A stretch of 64,000 nucleotides of DNA from CAVSWT01 sp963777515 (GCA_963777515.1 CAVZQU010000007.1:310001-374000), one strand, 5' to 3'. Positions 46,607 through 56,463 are shown, counted from the first letter of the stretch. Numbers and translations are program-made. The notes: a model not told the origin generated them from the letters alone.

Positions 46607-47065
46607 TTAGTCCTCCCCTACAATATTATTTATTGCTTCTTTGATACGATAGTAGGTTCCACATCTGCATAAAACTCCCGACATCGTATCGCTGATTTCT
46701 TTTTGAGAAGGTTTAGAGTTATTTTCTAACATAGCAGCAAGTGTCATAATTTGTCCTGGCTGGCAATAACCGCATTGAGAAACTTCAAGGTCAATCCAAA
46801 CATTAAAAATTTTATGATTCTTTTCTGCTGCCAATCCTTCAATTGTTTTTATAGATTTCCCGGCTGCTTCTTTTATTGTTACCGAGCATGACCTTTCTGC
46901 TTGTCCATCAATATGAACAGTACAAGCGCCGCAGAATCCTTCTCCACAACCAAATTTAGTTCCGGTCAGGCCTAAAGTATCTCTGAGCACCCACAATAAT
47001 GGGGTATCTTCATCAACATTAACTTTCTTTTTTTGTCCATTAACAGTAATTGAGAATTGCGCCAT
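46607..47065 (-). CDS. 2Fe-2S subunit of the molybdenum hydroxylase (IorA-like)
   Basis: 152 residues. First cluster (plant-type) GCGEGFCGACTVHIDG with a later Cys; second cluster CGYCQPGQ and CRCGTYYRI. Strong GGGAGG ribosome site. Passes electrons from the molybdenum subunit to an unseen acceptor; a third, FAD or cytochrome subunit is not next to it, although a cytochrome c gene is 1.4 kb upstream in the same orientation. Confidence 0.94.
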   Translation of the reverse strand: MAQFSITVNGQKKKVNVDEDTPLLWVLRDTLGLTGTKFGCGEGFCGACTVHIDGQAERSCSVTIKEAAGKSIKTIEGLAAEKNHKIFNVWIDLEVSQCGYCQPGQIMTLAAMLENNSKPSQKEISDTMSGVLCRCGTYYRIKEAINNIVGED

Positions 47066-47124
47066 AAGACCTCCCTATTTTAATATATAATTCAATTTTT
47101 TTTTGACTTAAATATTCGAATAAC

Positions 47125-48274
47125 TTACTGCAATAATGCAGCTGCACTCCAAAGCACTGGTGCTTGCCCGTGTAGATCTCCAATATTTCTTTTTCTGTCT
47201 AAATAGTATTGCAAATCATTTTTCTTCCCGGTTCCTTCACAAACATTGTGAGTATCTCCGTGTTCATCAATATAATTTTGAAGCCCAAGCCAGCCTTTTC
47301 TTGCTGCAGGTCCATAGACATCTTTATCAAGCCAGCCGTGTTTTACTCCAGTGATGAAAGCAAAAGTAAACATAGCAGAAGATGAAGTTTCCGGCCAAGA
47401 AATATCAGGCTTATCAATAAGTTGATGCCACATCCCGTCTTCATCTTGATACTTTAAAAGTGTTGCCATCATTTTTTTATAACTGGATAAAATTCTTTTA
47501 TAGTTGGGATGTTCAGGTGGAAGAACTTGAAGAAGAAGAGACATTCCCGAAGCCATCCATCCATCTCCCCTTCCCCAGAAAAATGGGACATCAGGGGCAT
47601 GATAAAAAAGTCCGTTAGGCTGTTGAAGTGAATCAAGATATACTACCATTTCATTTGCAGCACGATTCAAATATTTTTCGTCCTTAGTTGCTCTGTATGC
47701 TTCTGTTTGAACAGCTGTAATCATAAACATGTCGTCTATCCACATGCGGGTTTGCCAGGTTAATCCAAGTTCATAGAATTTTTGAGATTCATCAGTTTTA
47801 TATTCACCAATCGGAGGCTCCCATTGCTTATCAGCAAACGTCTTTCCCAACTTTCAAATATCGAATATCATTTGTTTGAATATATAATTCTAAAGGAACC
47901 GAGCCAAAGACAGTATTATCAACATGATCCGGTTTGGGAATGAGAGTATCTTCTTTTCCCAATAAAGGCTCGAAACGGTGAGCCAATTGTTTAAACAAAG
48001 TAGAGTCACTGGTTGCTTCAGAAAATTTTAAAGCTCCAAACCAGGTACAAACTTCAGGATAAGTAATAGTCTTACCGGGATTTAGTTTATTAATCTTTGA
48101 ATGAGGAGTTTCAATAAAATGTTCAGCTACTAACTTTCCAATTGTTTGAGGAGATTTTCCTTCAGGCCAGTTATTAAAATATTCATCCCGAGATGTACTA
48201 ATATTTGAGCTTGAGCAGCCATAAATTGAAATAATAATTATTAGAACACACGATATAAAAAAATTGTTTTTCAT
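47125..48274 (-). pseudogene. GH105/GH88-type unsaturated glucuronyl/rhamnogalacturonyl hydrolase with a frameshift
   Basis: Frame one (47831-48274) starts with a lipoprotein signal (IYGCSS) and holds the first 145 residues; frame two (47125-47850) holds the rest with WQTRMWIDDMFMITAVQTEA, VPFFWGRGDGWMASGMS, WHQLIDKPDISWPETSSSAM. They join as YLKVGK-TFADKQW when one base at about 47842 is removed. The Asp in WIDDMF and the WGRGDGW motif match YteR-like GH105 enzymes that cleave the unsaturated sugar left by pectin lyases. Otherwise intact. Confidence 0.87.
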
Positions 48275-48495
48275 CTTTTTTCTTTAAAATTTGTTATGAC
48301 ATTGGCAGGTGCAAAAAATCCACACGTAATTAAACATAAATCCATATTAACTCCCGTTGAACCCCGTTAGTAAAAATAGAATTAAAAACTTCCGATGAAT
48401 TTTTATGATGAAAACAAAGATGGTATAAAAATAAAGAGAAACATATATCAATCCAAATTTATATGTTATAACAAAACCATATACAATTTAAATGA

Positions 48496-49044
48496 TTAAT
48501 TAGTCCATAGCATTTCAGGGAATTTAAGTATTGAAGAATTTTTATCTCTTGTTATGGTAATTATTATTTCTTTAATTTTATTCGAATCATAATTTAAATC
48601 CCAAATACCATTTGCCGGAATAACTTTTACATCACTGTTATTTACTTTTATTTCAGCTTTAGGTGTAGCACTAATTTTTAAGCTCTTATCTTTTCCATCT
48701 AAAAAAGATTTAGAATTAATTACCGAAGCAAATGGTTTATTTTCCATAATTGATTTATTGTAACTGACCATAGCATTAATTTCTGTAGAGTCTGGATTTA
48801 AAGCCCCTGGACCAAACATCATATCTTCGACAACCATTTTAAGCGAGTCTTCGCTTAAATTACCAAAATTTTTTCCATAAGTAGATCCTTCATCACCATG
48901 GCAGCGCGAACAATTTTCTTGAAATGTTGGAACAGGTGATAATGAAATATTTTCTATTTTCGTTATTCCTGATTGCGCCAGCATTACTGAAGAAAAGATA
49001 ATCACTAAATGAAATGAGATTATTAAAATTATTTTAACCGTCAT
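48496..49044 (-). CDS. Secreted cytochrome c with C-terminal beta domain
   Basis: 182 residues with a signal peptide (ending MLAQ). One heme site CSRCH, and Met candidates in VVEDMMFGPGAL. After residue 110 a small beta-rich domain follows (SLKISATPKAEIKVNN). Its ATG overlaps the stop of the sugar dehydrogenase gene by four bases (ATGA), so the two are translationally coupled; the cytochrome is likely the electron acceptor of that dehydrogenase. Confidence 0.85.
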   Translation of the reverse strand: MTVKIILIISFHLVIIFSSVMLAQSGITKIENISLSPVPTFQENCSRCHGDEGSTYGKNFGNLSEDSLKMVVEDMMFGPGALNPDSTEINAMVSYNKSIMENKPFASVINSKSFLDGKDKSLKISATPKAEIKVNNSDVKVIPANGIWDLNYDSNKIKEIIITITRDKNSSILKFPEMLWTN

Positions 49045-50189
49045 TTAGTCCCTACATATTTTAATCTGTAAATCTTATTCATTTTGTAGCCATCAACTTC
49101 ACCATTGCCGTCGTCACTAATTAACAACGTTCCGTCCGGTGCTTGAATAACATCAACCGGTCTTCCAAGAACTTTTTGGTCGTCGGTTAGAAATTTGACC
49201 ATAGAGAGTTCTCCATATGGTTTTCCATTTTCGAATAATACTCTTGTAAGCTGGTAACCGGCTTTAACAGATCTATTCCATGAACCGTGATAGGCAACAA
49301 ATGCATCACCTTTAATTTCTTTAGGAAATTGATCACCTGTGTAGAACATCATTCCGCAGGGAGCCCAATGAGCGCCACCACACCATTCAGGTACAATTGT
49401 TTTTGCTGCTAGTTCTATTAAATCTTTTCTATTCATAAACTCATACCGAGGAATCCGGTTTCCGACTAGAAATGGATGCCCATAAAAACCACCTTCTATA
49501 TATTTATTCATTTCTGCAGGCGGATTGTAATCAGTAATCGGCTGGTTTCCTCTTTCATCCCCTACTTCTCTTCCAAACCAATCGCTGCCGTGATCCATTC
49601 CCCAAATTTCATCTGTGCCCGGACGAACAACAAGTTTTTCTGTGTTACGAATTCCTGAGCTCCATAGTTTTTTATCTTTTCCATCCAAAGAGTATGTCCA
49701 AATTTTTTCTCTATCCGTATTTGTCTGATCACTTAAATTTTGAGGATCGCCAATAGCAGTATATATTCTGTTATTATGTATTAATATTGGCCTCCACGAA
49801 TGGCCTCCGCCATTAGCTAAAGTGTTTTCAGGAAAAACTGTTTCTCTTTCATCTGCAATGCCATCATTATTCTTATCTTTTAATTTATAAATAGCACCGC
49901 TTTCAGAATACCACAATTCACCTTTGTACCAGAAAGGATAATAAACAGAGTTTTCAGAAGTATAAAACTTTGTTAAGGTTTCATAATATCCATCACCGTC
50001 TTTATCTTTTGCTGCCATAATTACTTTATCAGGAGTTGTTGTATAATAAAGTGTCCCATCCGGACCTAATGCCATGTGACGGCACCTTAAATCTGAACTT
50101 ACTGCAACTGATAATTCATATCCTGGACGAACCCAAATTTCAGGATTAACTTTATTATCATTGTTCTGCGCTAATGAGTTAATATTCAA
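49041..50189 (-). CDS. PQQ-dependent sugar dehydrogenase-like beta-propeller (signal peptide disrupted)
   Basis: 382 residues of a soluble-glucose/sorbosone-dehydrogenase propeller: ALGPDGTLYYTTT, GGGHSWRPILIH, AIGDPQNLSDQTNTD, WGMDHGSDWFGREVGDERG, GGAHWAPCGMMFYTG, VAYHGSWNRS, DVIQAPDGTLLISDDGNGEV. The open frame begins with TTG at 50189, in the middle of what was a signal peptide (residues NINSLAQNN look like its end). Codons upstream read VLA then TAG at 50199-50201, while MKRWILF, a fitting start, lies in another frame. As it stands the protein lacks an export signal. Periplasmic sugar oxidation feeding cytochrome c is the inferred original role. Confidence 0.82.
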   Translation of the reverse strand: MNINSLAQNNDNKVNPEIWVRPGYELSVAVSSDLRCRHMALGPDGTLYYTTTPDKVIMAAKDKDGDGYYETLTKFYTSENSVYYPFWYKGELWYSESGAIYKLKDKNNDGIADERETVFPENTLANGGGHSWRPILIHNNRIYTAIGDPQNLSDQTNTDREKIWTYSLDGKDKKLWSSGIRNTEKLVVRPGTDEIWGMDHGSDWFGREVGDERGNQPITDYNPPAEMNKYIEGGFYGHPFLVGNRIPRYEFMNRKDLIELAAKTIVPEWCGGAHWAPCGMMFYTGDQFPKEIKGDAFVAYHGSWNRSVKAGYQLTRVLFENGKPYGELSMVKFLTDDQKVLGRPVDVIQAPDGTLLISDDGNGEVDGYKMNKIYRLKYVGTK

Positions 50190-50262
50190 GACAAGTGCCT
50201 AAAATAAGAGCACAAGAATGATTCAAATAATATCCATCTTTTCATTTCTATCCCTCTAAGTT

Positions 50263-52421
50263 TTAATTGAAATTAATTGAAAGACCGCTATACCAGCTTC
50301 TCGGGGCAGAAGGCTCAAAGAATCTATTACCGGCAGCATTTGAAATTATCGAACCGTTGAATTTAGAATTTAATAAGTTAGTTATTCCAAAATAAAAATC
50401 AAATCGAGCAAAGCTTAAATAGAAATTATATTTTAAATTGAAATTGATAGTTGAATATGCATCATTCATAAAATCAGAAATATTTTCCGAAGAAGTAGGC
50501 TCAGGCCCGTTCCAATCATTCGCAAAATATTTATCATTCCATTTACATGTTATTTCTGATTTTAATCCGAACTTAAATTTATATAAAAATCCCAATCCAA
50601 AAATATTTTTAGGAACACCTGGAACATGCTTACCGCTTAATTGAAATGATTGAAAATTGTTATTAAGTGATAAAGTTTCAATCAAATCATTGTATTTAAA
50701 ATCCATGAAAGAATAAGAAGCTGTTAAATTAAAATCACTCAATAGTAAAATAAGTGAAACATCAATTCCATTATTCACTGCTTTACCTGCATTCTTAAAA
50801 AACACAATATCACTTTGGGAATTAGGTGCCTGATATGGAATTAACATTTGACTAATAATTAATTTATAAACAGAAAGATTATAAAAAAGATGATGATTAA
50901 AACTATTCCCTCTTAATCCAAGCTCAATATTTTTTAGTTGTTCAGGTTTTAATGAAGTATTAAATCCTCCGCTCCCGTCTTCTCGATTACTCAATTCGGA
51001 AGTTGTTGGCGTTTGAAATGCAGTTGAAAAATTTGAATAAAGCTGTGCATCACTATTTATATTAAAAATAATTCCAGCCATTCCGCTTAAATTTTTCATA
51101 GCAATTGAACCTGAATTATCAACACCATCTGAAAAGAGATTATCAATTACTGAAAAATTATATTTATCATAGCGTAGCCCGAACGAAAGAGAAAGTTTAT
51201 CAATCGGACTAAATTCAATTTTAGAAAAAGCACCAAGTCCATTTACTTTCTCTTTTTGATTTAAAGATTATCCCCAATCTGAACATTATTAATAATTTCA
51301 CTGTTTGATAAGTCAGAATAATCACTTACTCCGTTATTTTCATATTCTTTTCTATCATCATTCTGGATCTCATAATCTAAACCGGTTAAGATTTTAAAAT
51401 TATAACTTAACAAATGAAGTGAGAAAGAAAAGTTACTGCGAATCCCTCCCGAAAATCTTTTTAGATCAATTATATTTCCTGGAATTGGATTAAACATTGA
51501 ACGCCATATCCCATATAAAGTAGTTTCTAATTTTTGATTTTCTTTGGGAATAAAGGAAAATGTAATACCTGTTTGCGTCTGAGTTATCTTTTTCCCGGAC
51601 CCCTGTTGTTTTACAAATTGCCTTGCTTGCGAAGGATTATTTTGTTCATCACTTTTATTTAGTGAACTTGGATTTAGAAGATAAGGTGCATCATAATAAT
51701 TTAATACTGCCTGCAAAGAAATTTTATTATTGAACTTCTGCTTTGAAATTATATTTATAGAACTTGTACTTACAGCAGAGTTTTCTCTAAATCCTTTTGA
51801 AAATATTTTATCCAGGTTAATAAATAACGAGTTATTTCCAATTTTCCCCGAAGTATTAAAAGAATATTTTTGAAGTCCGAAGCTGCCGAATGTAACACCT
51901 GGAGTAAAATTAAAGCGGGAAGATGAAACTTTTTTACTGGTAATATAAATTACTCCCCCAGCAGAATTACCGTACAAAAATGAACTTGGCCCGCGAATGA
52001 TTTCAATTCGTCCTATGGAATTTAAATCAAGATTATTTAATTGTGATTGTCCATCTGGGAAAGTTAAAGGAATACCATCTAATAAAATTTTAATTCCTCT
52101 TACACCAAATTGTGAGCGCGATCCTATTCCTCGAATAATAATTCTATCACCTTCGGAAAGATTATTTCTATTGTTAACAATTATTCCTGGCACTAAATTA
52201 AAGAGTCCTTCTGTGGATAGACTTTCATTTTTCAAACTTAAATTTTCAGAATCTAATACATCAATTGAAAATGGGATTTGATTAATAGGTTGTTCAAATC
52301 GGTCGGTATTTACAAAAATAGTATCTAACTGATATTTAATGGAATCTTGTTTTACAAGTTGTCCATATAAAAAAGATTGATTAAATAAAAAAACAAATAA
52401 CAGCAATAACATCTTTTTCAT
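50263..52421 (-). pseudogene. TonB-dependent outer-membrane receptor with a frameshift
   Basis: Frame one (51261-52421) has a signal peptide (ending FLYGQ), a plug domain (PFSIDVLDSENLSL, VPGIIVNNRNNL, RIIIRGIGSRSQFGVRGIKI, RIEIIRGPSSFLYGNSAGGV) and the first strands. The second frame resumes at NQKEKVNGLGAFSKIEFSPI and runs through typical receptor strands to the end (RSWYSGLSINFN). The junction near 51260-51264 (CTTTAAATC) needs one missing base restored in the T/A run. It probably imported the oligosaccharide or cofactor handled by the adjacent enzymes. Confidence 0.87.
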
Positions 52422-52627
52422 TAAAAAAGAATTTTTATTTGATTGGATTAGAATATGGTTTGCTAAAATAAAGATTATTTTGCTCTAATTTAAAAGCATT
52501 TTTTGACAAGCAAGAATAAGAATATATTTAGATTGATTAATATTGCTTTTAGAATTGACTTGTATGTAAATATTAAATAGTAGTTATAAAATTGAAATGA
52601 CATTAAAACAAAGCTTAATTTTACTAG

Positions 52628-52677
52628 AATGCCTGCCTAAAGTTGATTTCTGTTAAGAAAGACTTCATACAGGCATT
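52628..52677 (-). terminator. Composite hairpin after the SpoVG-like gene
   Basis: Outer stem AATGCCTG / CAGGCATT encloses AAGT/ACTT and TTTCT/AGAAA with loop GTTA. It starts 24 bases after the stop at 52701. No strong T run follows, so it may be a terminator or a stabilising 3' structure. Confidence 0.4.
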
Positions 52678-52700
52678 TACAGCAAATCACATTTATATTC

Positions 52701-52946
52701 CTAAGAATTATATTGTTCAAGGGCCATTGTCTGTAGCTTTTCTTTTATTGTTTTAGGTAGAATTACTGTTTCATAATATTTACCATCTTTGCCTTTTTCA
52801 TCAGGAGAGGCTACAAATAAGCCGTTAGCACCATCTACTATCCGGAATCCTTTTATAATAATCTCATCATCAGTTTGAATATCAAAGAAAGCAAGTGTCT
52901 TTCCACCTCCATTGCTTTGTAATTTATTCATTCTTATTATTTTCAT
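52701..52946 (-). CDS. SpoVG-family protein
   Basis: 81 residues after a strong AGGAGG site. KTLAFFDIQTDDEIIIKGFR and DGANGLFVASPDEKGKDGKY follow the SpoVG pattern (AxxxxtfDdeFvvhdirV, GxnGLFVamPsrk). SpoVG is a small DNA/RNA-binding protein with pleiotropic regulatory roles; it is found in many non-sporulating Bacteroidetes-type genomes. Stands alone, with a hairpin downstream. Confidence 0.82.
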   Translation of the reverse strand: MKIIRMNKLQSNGGGKTLAFFDIQTDDEIIIKGFRIVDGANGLFVASPDEKGKDGKYYETVILPKTIKEKLQTMALEQYNS

Positions 52947-53222
52947 TTTATCCTCCTATTATTTATTAAATACTAACCTTTAACTGGTTAGATTATTTGT
53001 GAAATTCATTAAGAACCTAATGAATAATTAGCCACTCGTTTAATTTTATTTATAGAATAAATAAATGACTTTTCTGAAAAAACGAACTGTATTTTTTAAT
53101 AATTATAAAACGTTGGATACTAAATTAAGTTTTATAACAATTATTTAATTTTTTATTAAAATTAATTTAATCCGGCTAAGTTTATATTTTTATAAAATTA
53201 TACCTGTATAAAATGAGAATTT

Positions 53223-53549
53223 ATGAATTAGTTATACTTAGTTTTTGCCGGAATAATGGAAATCGGTTGGGTCATCAGTTTGAAATATACTGAAGGCTTT
53301 ACGAAGTTTATCACCATTATTTTCTATGCTTTTTTGGGATTCACCGGTGCTTTTTTTTTCACATTCGTTAAAAACACCTCTAATAGAAATCGCATATTCA
53401 ATTTGGATGGTTATTGCGGTTATTGGAACCACATTAGCAGAATATTTTATTTTACACAAAACTTTTGAGATTACAAAAGTTTTTACATCATTTTAATTAT
53501 CATAGGAATAATGTGGCTAATGTTATCATCATCAAGTTTACATCATTGA
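53223..53549 (+). pseudogene. SMR-family (Gdx/SugE-like) exporter pseudogene
   Basis: Reading through three frames gives a whole small multidrug-resistance protein: LYLVFAGIMEIGWVISLKYT, GFTKFITIIFYAFLGFTGAF; then KTPLIEIAYSIWMVIAVIGT, LAEYFILHKTFEI; then ILIIIGIMWLML. Damage: codon 3 is TAG where family members have Trp (TGG), one extra T in the run at 53351-53359, and one lost base near 53484. The membrane Glu (IMEIGW) is kept. GIMEIGW plus KYTEGFTK is the guanidinium-exporter subgroup. Confidence 0.8.
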
Positions 53550-53644
53550 GAAAAATCCAACTGCAGTTGCATCTTTTGGAGGGAAAATATTTAATTGTTC
53601 ATAAACTAAAAAACCTCTCACTATTTGAGAGGTTTTGATTTTTG

Positions 53645-53718
53645 CGGGGCCGACGAGACTCGAACTCGCGACCTCCTGCGTGACAGGCAGGCGTTCTAAC
53701 CAACTGAACTACGACCCC
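53645..53718 (-). tRNA. tRNA-Asp (anticodon GTC)
   Basis: The minus strand folds as a full cloverleaf: acceptor GGGGTCG / CGGCCCC (one G-T pair), anticodon loop with CCTGTCACG, T arm GCGAGTTCGAGTCTCG, discriminator G. CCA is not encoded. Isolated gene between the SMR pseudogene and pfkA. Confidence 0.96.
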
Positions 53719-53847
53719 GTATTTTTAAGAATCAAAACAAATTTTTAACACCATTTTTCAGTAAAAATTATACTTAAAATGGAAGTCAAATATATATTAT
53801 GGCGCTGCTAAAATCAATATTAACAAAATCTAAAAAAATAATATTTA

Positions 53848-54954
53848 TTACTTTTTACCTTCGCCAAAAGAAATACCAACTGACTTTGCCGCAAACACAG
53901 CTTGCGTATCCGGCTTTACTAACTTTTGGTGTGAAATTGCATCAGCTATCTTAACGTTTTTAATCTCATTCCCTTTTAATGCAACCATTCTGCCAAATTT
54001 TTTATTTGAAGCTAATTCAATTGCAAATGCCCCAAACTTTGTGGATAAAATTCTATCAAATGGAGTTGGACTGCCTCCTCTTTGCAAATGTCCAAGTACC
54101 GTTACACGTGTTTCCCGACCAGTATTTTCTTCAATTTTTGCAGCCACAACTTCAGCAATTCCGCCCAACTGATTTGGATCGTGTCTTTTAATATCCTGCC
54201 CTTTCATAACCATCTCACCATCTTTTGGTTTTGCACCTTCGGCTACACAAACCAAGCTGAATTTTTTACCCATCAATTCTCTTTTTAAAATCTTATCATA
54301 GATTGCTTCATAAGAAAATGGTATTTCAGGTATTAAAATAATATCTGCACCTCCGGCTAATCCTCCATTTAAAGCAATCCATCCGGCATACCGGCCCATC
54401 ACTTCTACAACAATTACTCTATGATGTGATGATGCAGTTGTGTGAAGTCTATCCAATGCTTCGGAAACAACATATACAGCCGAATCATGCCCGAATGTTA
54501 AATCCGTAGCTTCCAAATCATTATCAATTGTTTTAGGAACACCTATAACATTTATTCCCATTGCACTTAACTTATTACAAATATGCATTGTTCCATCGCC
54601 GCCAATTGCAATTAAGACATCCAGTCCCCAAGCTTCATAATTTTTTATCGCTGCTTCAGCTTTATTTACAATTTCAATTTTTCCATCTTTTAAAACGGGC
54701 CAATGGAAAGGATCGCCTTTATTTGAAGATCCGAGAATTGTTCCGCCTCTCGCCAAAATACCGGAAACGTCAGTATTTTTTAACTCTCTTGCTCTTCCTT
54801 CTACAAAGCCTTCAAATCCATCAATAATGCCGTACACAGACATTCCATAATCTTGAGCAGGTTTTGTTACACCTCTGATTACAGCATTTAACCCTGGGCA
54901 ATCACCTCCACCTGTTAATATTCCTATCCTTTTAACTTTTGATATTGCTGCCAT
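53848..54954 (-). CDS. pfkA: 6-phosphofructokinase
   Basis: 368 residues. GILTGGGDCPGLNAVIRG, IAIGGDGTMHI, VPKTIDNDL, MGRYAGWIAL, GHLQRGGSPTPFDR. Phosphorylates fructose 6-phosphate at C1, the committed step of glycolysis. The donor site combines Gly (GGDGT, as in ATP enzymes) with Lys (PKTIDND, as in PPi enzymes); this combination is known from the group III ATP-dependent PFKs, so ATP is the likely donor, but PPi cannot be excluded. Followed by rnhC on the same strand 28 bases upstream. Confidence 0.96.
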   Translation of the reverse strand: MAAISKVKRIGILTGGGDCPGLNAVIRGVTKPAQDYGMSVYGIIDGFEGFVEGRARELKNTDVSGILARGGTILGSSNKGDPFHWPVLKDGKIEIVNKAEAAIKNYEAWGLDVLIAIGGDGTMHICNKLSAMGINVIGVPKTIDNDLEATDLTFGHDSAVYVVSEALDRLHTTASSHHRVIVVEVMGRYAGWIALNGGLAGGADIILIPEIPFSYEAIYDKILKRELMGKKFSLVCVAEGAKPKDGEMVMKGQDIKRHDPNQLGGIAEVVAAKIEENTGRETRVTVLGHLQRGGSPTPFDRILSTKFGAFAIELASNKKFGRMVALKGNEIKNVKIADAISHQKLVKPDTQAVFAAKSVGISFGEGKK

Positions 54955-54982
54955 TTTTCTTACCTATTAAATCCAAATTTGT

Positions 54983-55906
54983 TTATAATATTTTTTTTGT
55001 TGTTTTAAAATGTAGCTTAACTAATGAACCTAATACTCTGTCGTCATATTGTTGTTTTATTTTGACGGCTGTTTCTTCCACTTTTGATGAAGCACCTTTG
55101 GGAAATATGAATCCGAATTTTTTATTTTGGATTTCAAACCATTTGTTTAATTTGCTCCTTGCTAAAATTGATGCTGCCGCTACTGCTGTATATCTTTCAG
55201 CTTTGGTAAATTGGTGAAGAGTTATCATCTTCCCTTTTTCTTGCAAAGAATTTTTTATCAATTTTTCATCACCAAACTTGTCACTTATTGCTTCAACAGC
55301 TTTATTATTTTTAAGAACATTCTCAATAACTTTTGCATGACCCCAAGCTAACAGCCTATTCAGGTTACCAAATTTTGTATAAAGTGAATTATACTTTTCG
55401 GGAGATATTAATATAACGTCAAAATTATTTTTGACAATTTTTTTGATCTCTAATGCCAAGTTGTTTATAGCAGAATCGTTTAACAGTTTACTGTCCTTAA
55501 CTCCAATATTTTTCAAATCAGCTTTAGAGCTATTATCGACAAAAACTCCTGCAATTATTAGAGGCCCGAAATAATCTCCTTTACCAGATTCATCTGTTCC
55601 TATATACGCCTCAGGTTCTGTTAACTCATTCGTTTCTTGCTGAAATAATTTTTCTCCAAATATTATATCATTTAACCTGGAATAAAGCTGCGAGTTTTTA
55701 TTACCTTGAAGAACGGTTTTATTACCGTTTTTTCCGAAGTAAACCAGAAGTTTTGTTTTATCAGAATTGTCAGAAACAACAATTTCATAACAATATTCTC
55801 TTCTAATTGGTTCGGAAATGTGGATATTTTTACTGGTTAAAATATTTATGTAAGAACTAAGTATTTTTTTTGCTGAATTTTCTAATGAATCCAATTCTAT
55901 ATTCAA
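54983..55906 (-). CDS. rnhC: Ribonuclease HIII
   Basis: 307 residues. N-terminal substrate-binding domain (DUF3378-like, about 1-85), then AYIGTDESGKGDYFGPLIIA with the DEDE-type catalytic start, KDSKLLNDSAI, WGHAKVIENVL, ISDKFGDEKL, and AASILARSKL. Removes RNA from RNA/DNA hybrids. RNase HIII is the less common alternative to HI; it lies just upstream of pfkA. Confidence 0.95.
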   Translation of the reverse strand: MNIELDSLENSAKKILSSYINILTSKNIHISEPIRREYCYEIVVSDNSDKTKLLVYFGKNGNKTVLQGNKNSQLYSRLNDIIFGEKLFQQETNELTEPEAYIGTDESGKGDYFGPLIIAGVFVDNSSKADLKNIGVKDSKLLNDSAINNLALEIKKIVKNNFDVILISPEKYNSLYTKFGNLNRLLAWGHAKVIENVLKNNKAVEAISDKFGDEKLIKNSLQEKGKMITLHQFTKAERYTAVAAASILARSKLNKWFEIQNKKFGFIFPKGASSKVEETAVKIKQQYDDRVLGSLVKLHFKTTKKIL

Positions 55907-56099
55907 TTTTAAAAAACAAAGATAAACAAAAACTATAAATTTCTAAAATTATTTAAGTTTTTCTTATTTTACTGCCAAAACAAATATTTGCTCTACTTCA
56001 CGGCATTATTATTGAGACTTTAAAAGAAATTGATTTTTCTGTTATATCATATTACTTTTTAATCAGCCGGTAATGGAATAATTTAAGGGAGTAAAAAAA

Positions 56100-56450
56100 A
56101 TGATAGAGAGAAGATATTCTGAAAAAGAAATTATTTGCATACTAATTATATTATTAGTACTTGTCGGAACAATAAACTGCATGGCTCAGACTAATAATAT
56201 TGCAAAAGACATGTCTCAAAAACTAAAAGAAAAAGTCTTATTAAGTGACAATCAAACTGACAGAATTGAAGGTATAATTGATAACTATATCGCTGCTAAA
56301 AATAATAATAAAAGCTTAACAGAATTAGAAAAAATTAAAAACAGTGTTTCCAATTTATTGGATAGTAGACAAAAAATAAAATTTGAAGTAATCAAAAATA
56401 ACTGGTGGACTGAAATTGATGAAGATATTTCGGGTCCAAAAGCTAAATAG
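56100..56450 (+). CDS. Exported helical protein of unknown function
   Basis: 116 residues after a GGGAG site. Signal peptide/anchor IICILIILLVLVGTINCMAQ, then a helical region (MSQKLKEKVLLSDNQTDRIE, SLTELEKIKNSVSNLLDSRQ, KIKFEVIKNNWWTEIDED) with the Spy/CpxP-like rhythm (LxLtdxQxxkI ... LtxeQrxkf). I would place it among Spy-like periplasmic helpers only tentatively. Confidence 0.6.
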   Translation: MIERRYSEKEIICILIILLVLVGTINCMAQTNNIAKDMSQKLKEKVLLSDNQTDRIEGIIDNYIAAKNNNKSLTELEKIKNSVSNLLDSRQKIKFEVIKNNWWTEIDEDISGPKAK

Positions 56451-56463
56451 TAAAATTTAATTT

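Noticed and set aside
44278..47124. Composite transposon around the molybdenum hydroxylase pair
   Set aside because: The flanking repeats are parts of a GH105 coding sequence; there is no transposase, terminal inverted repeat or target duplication.
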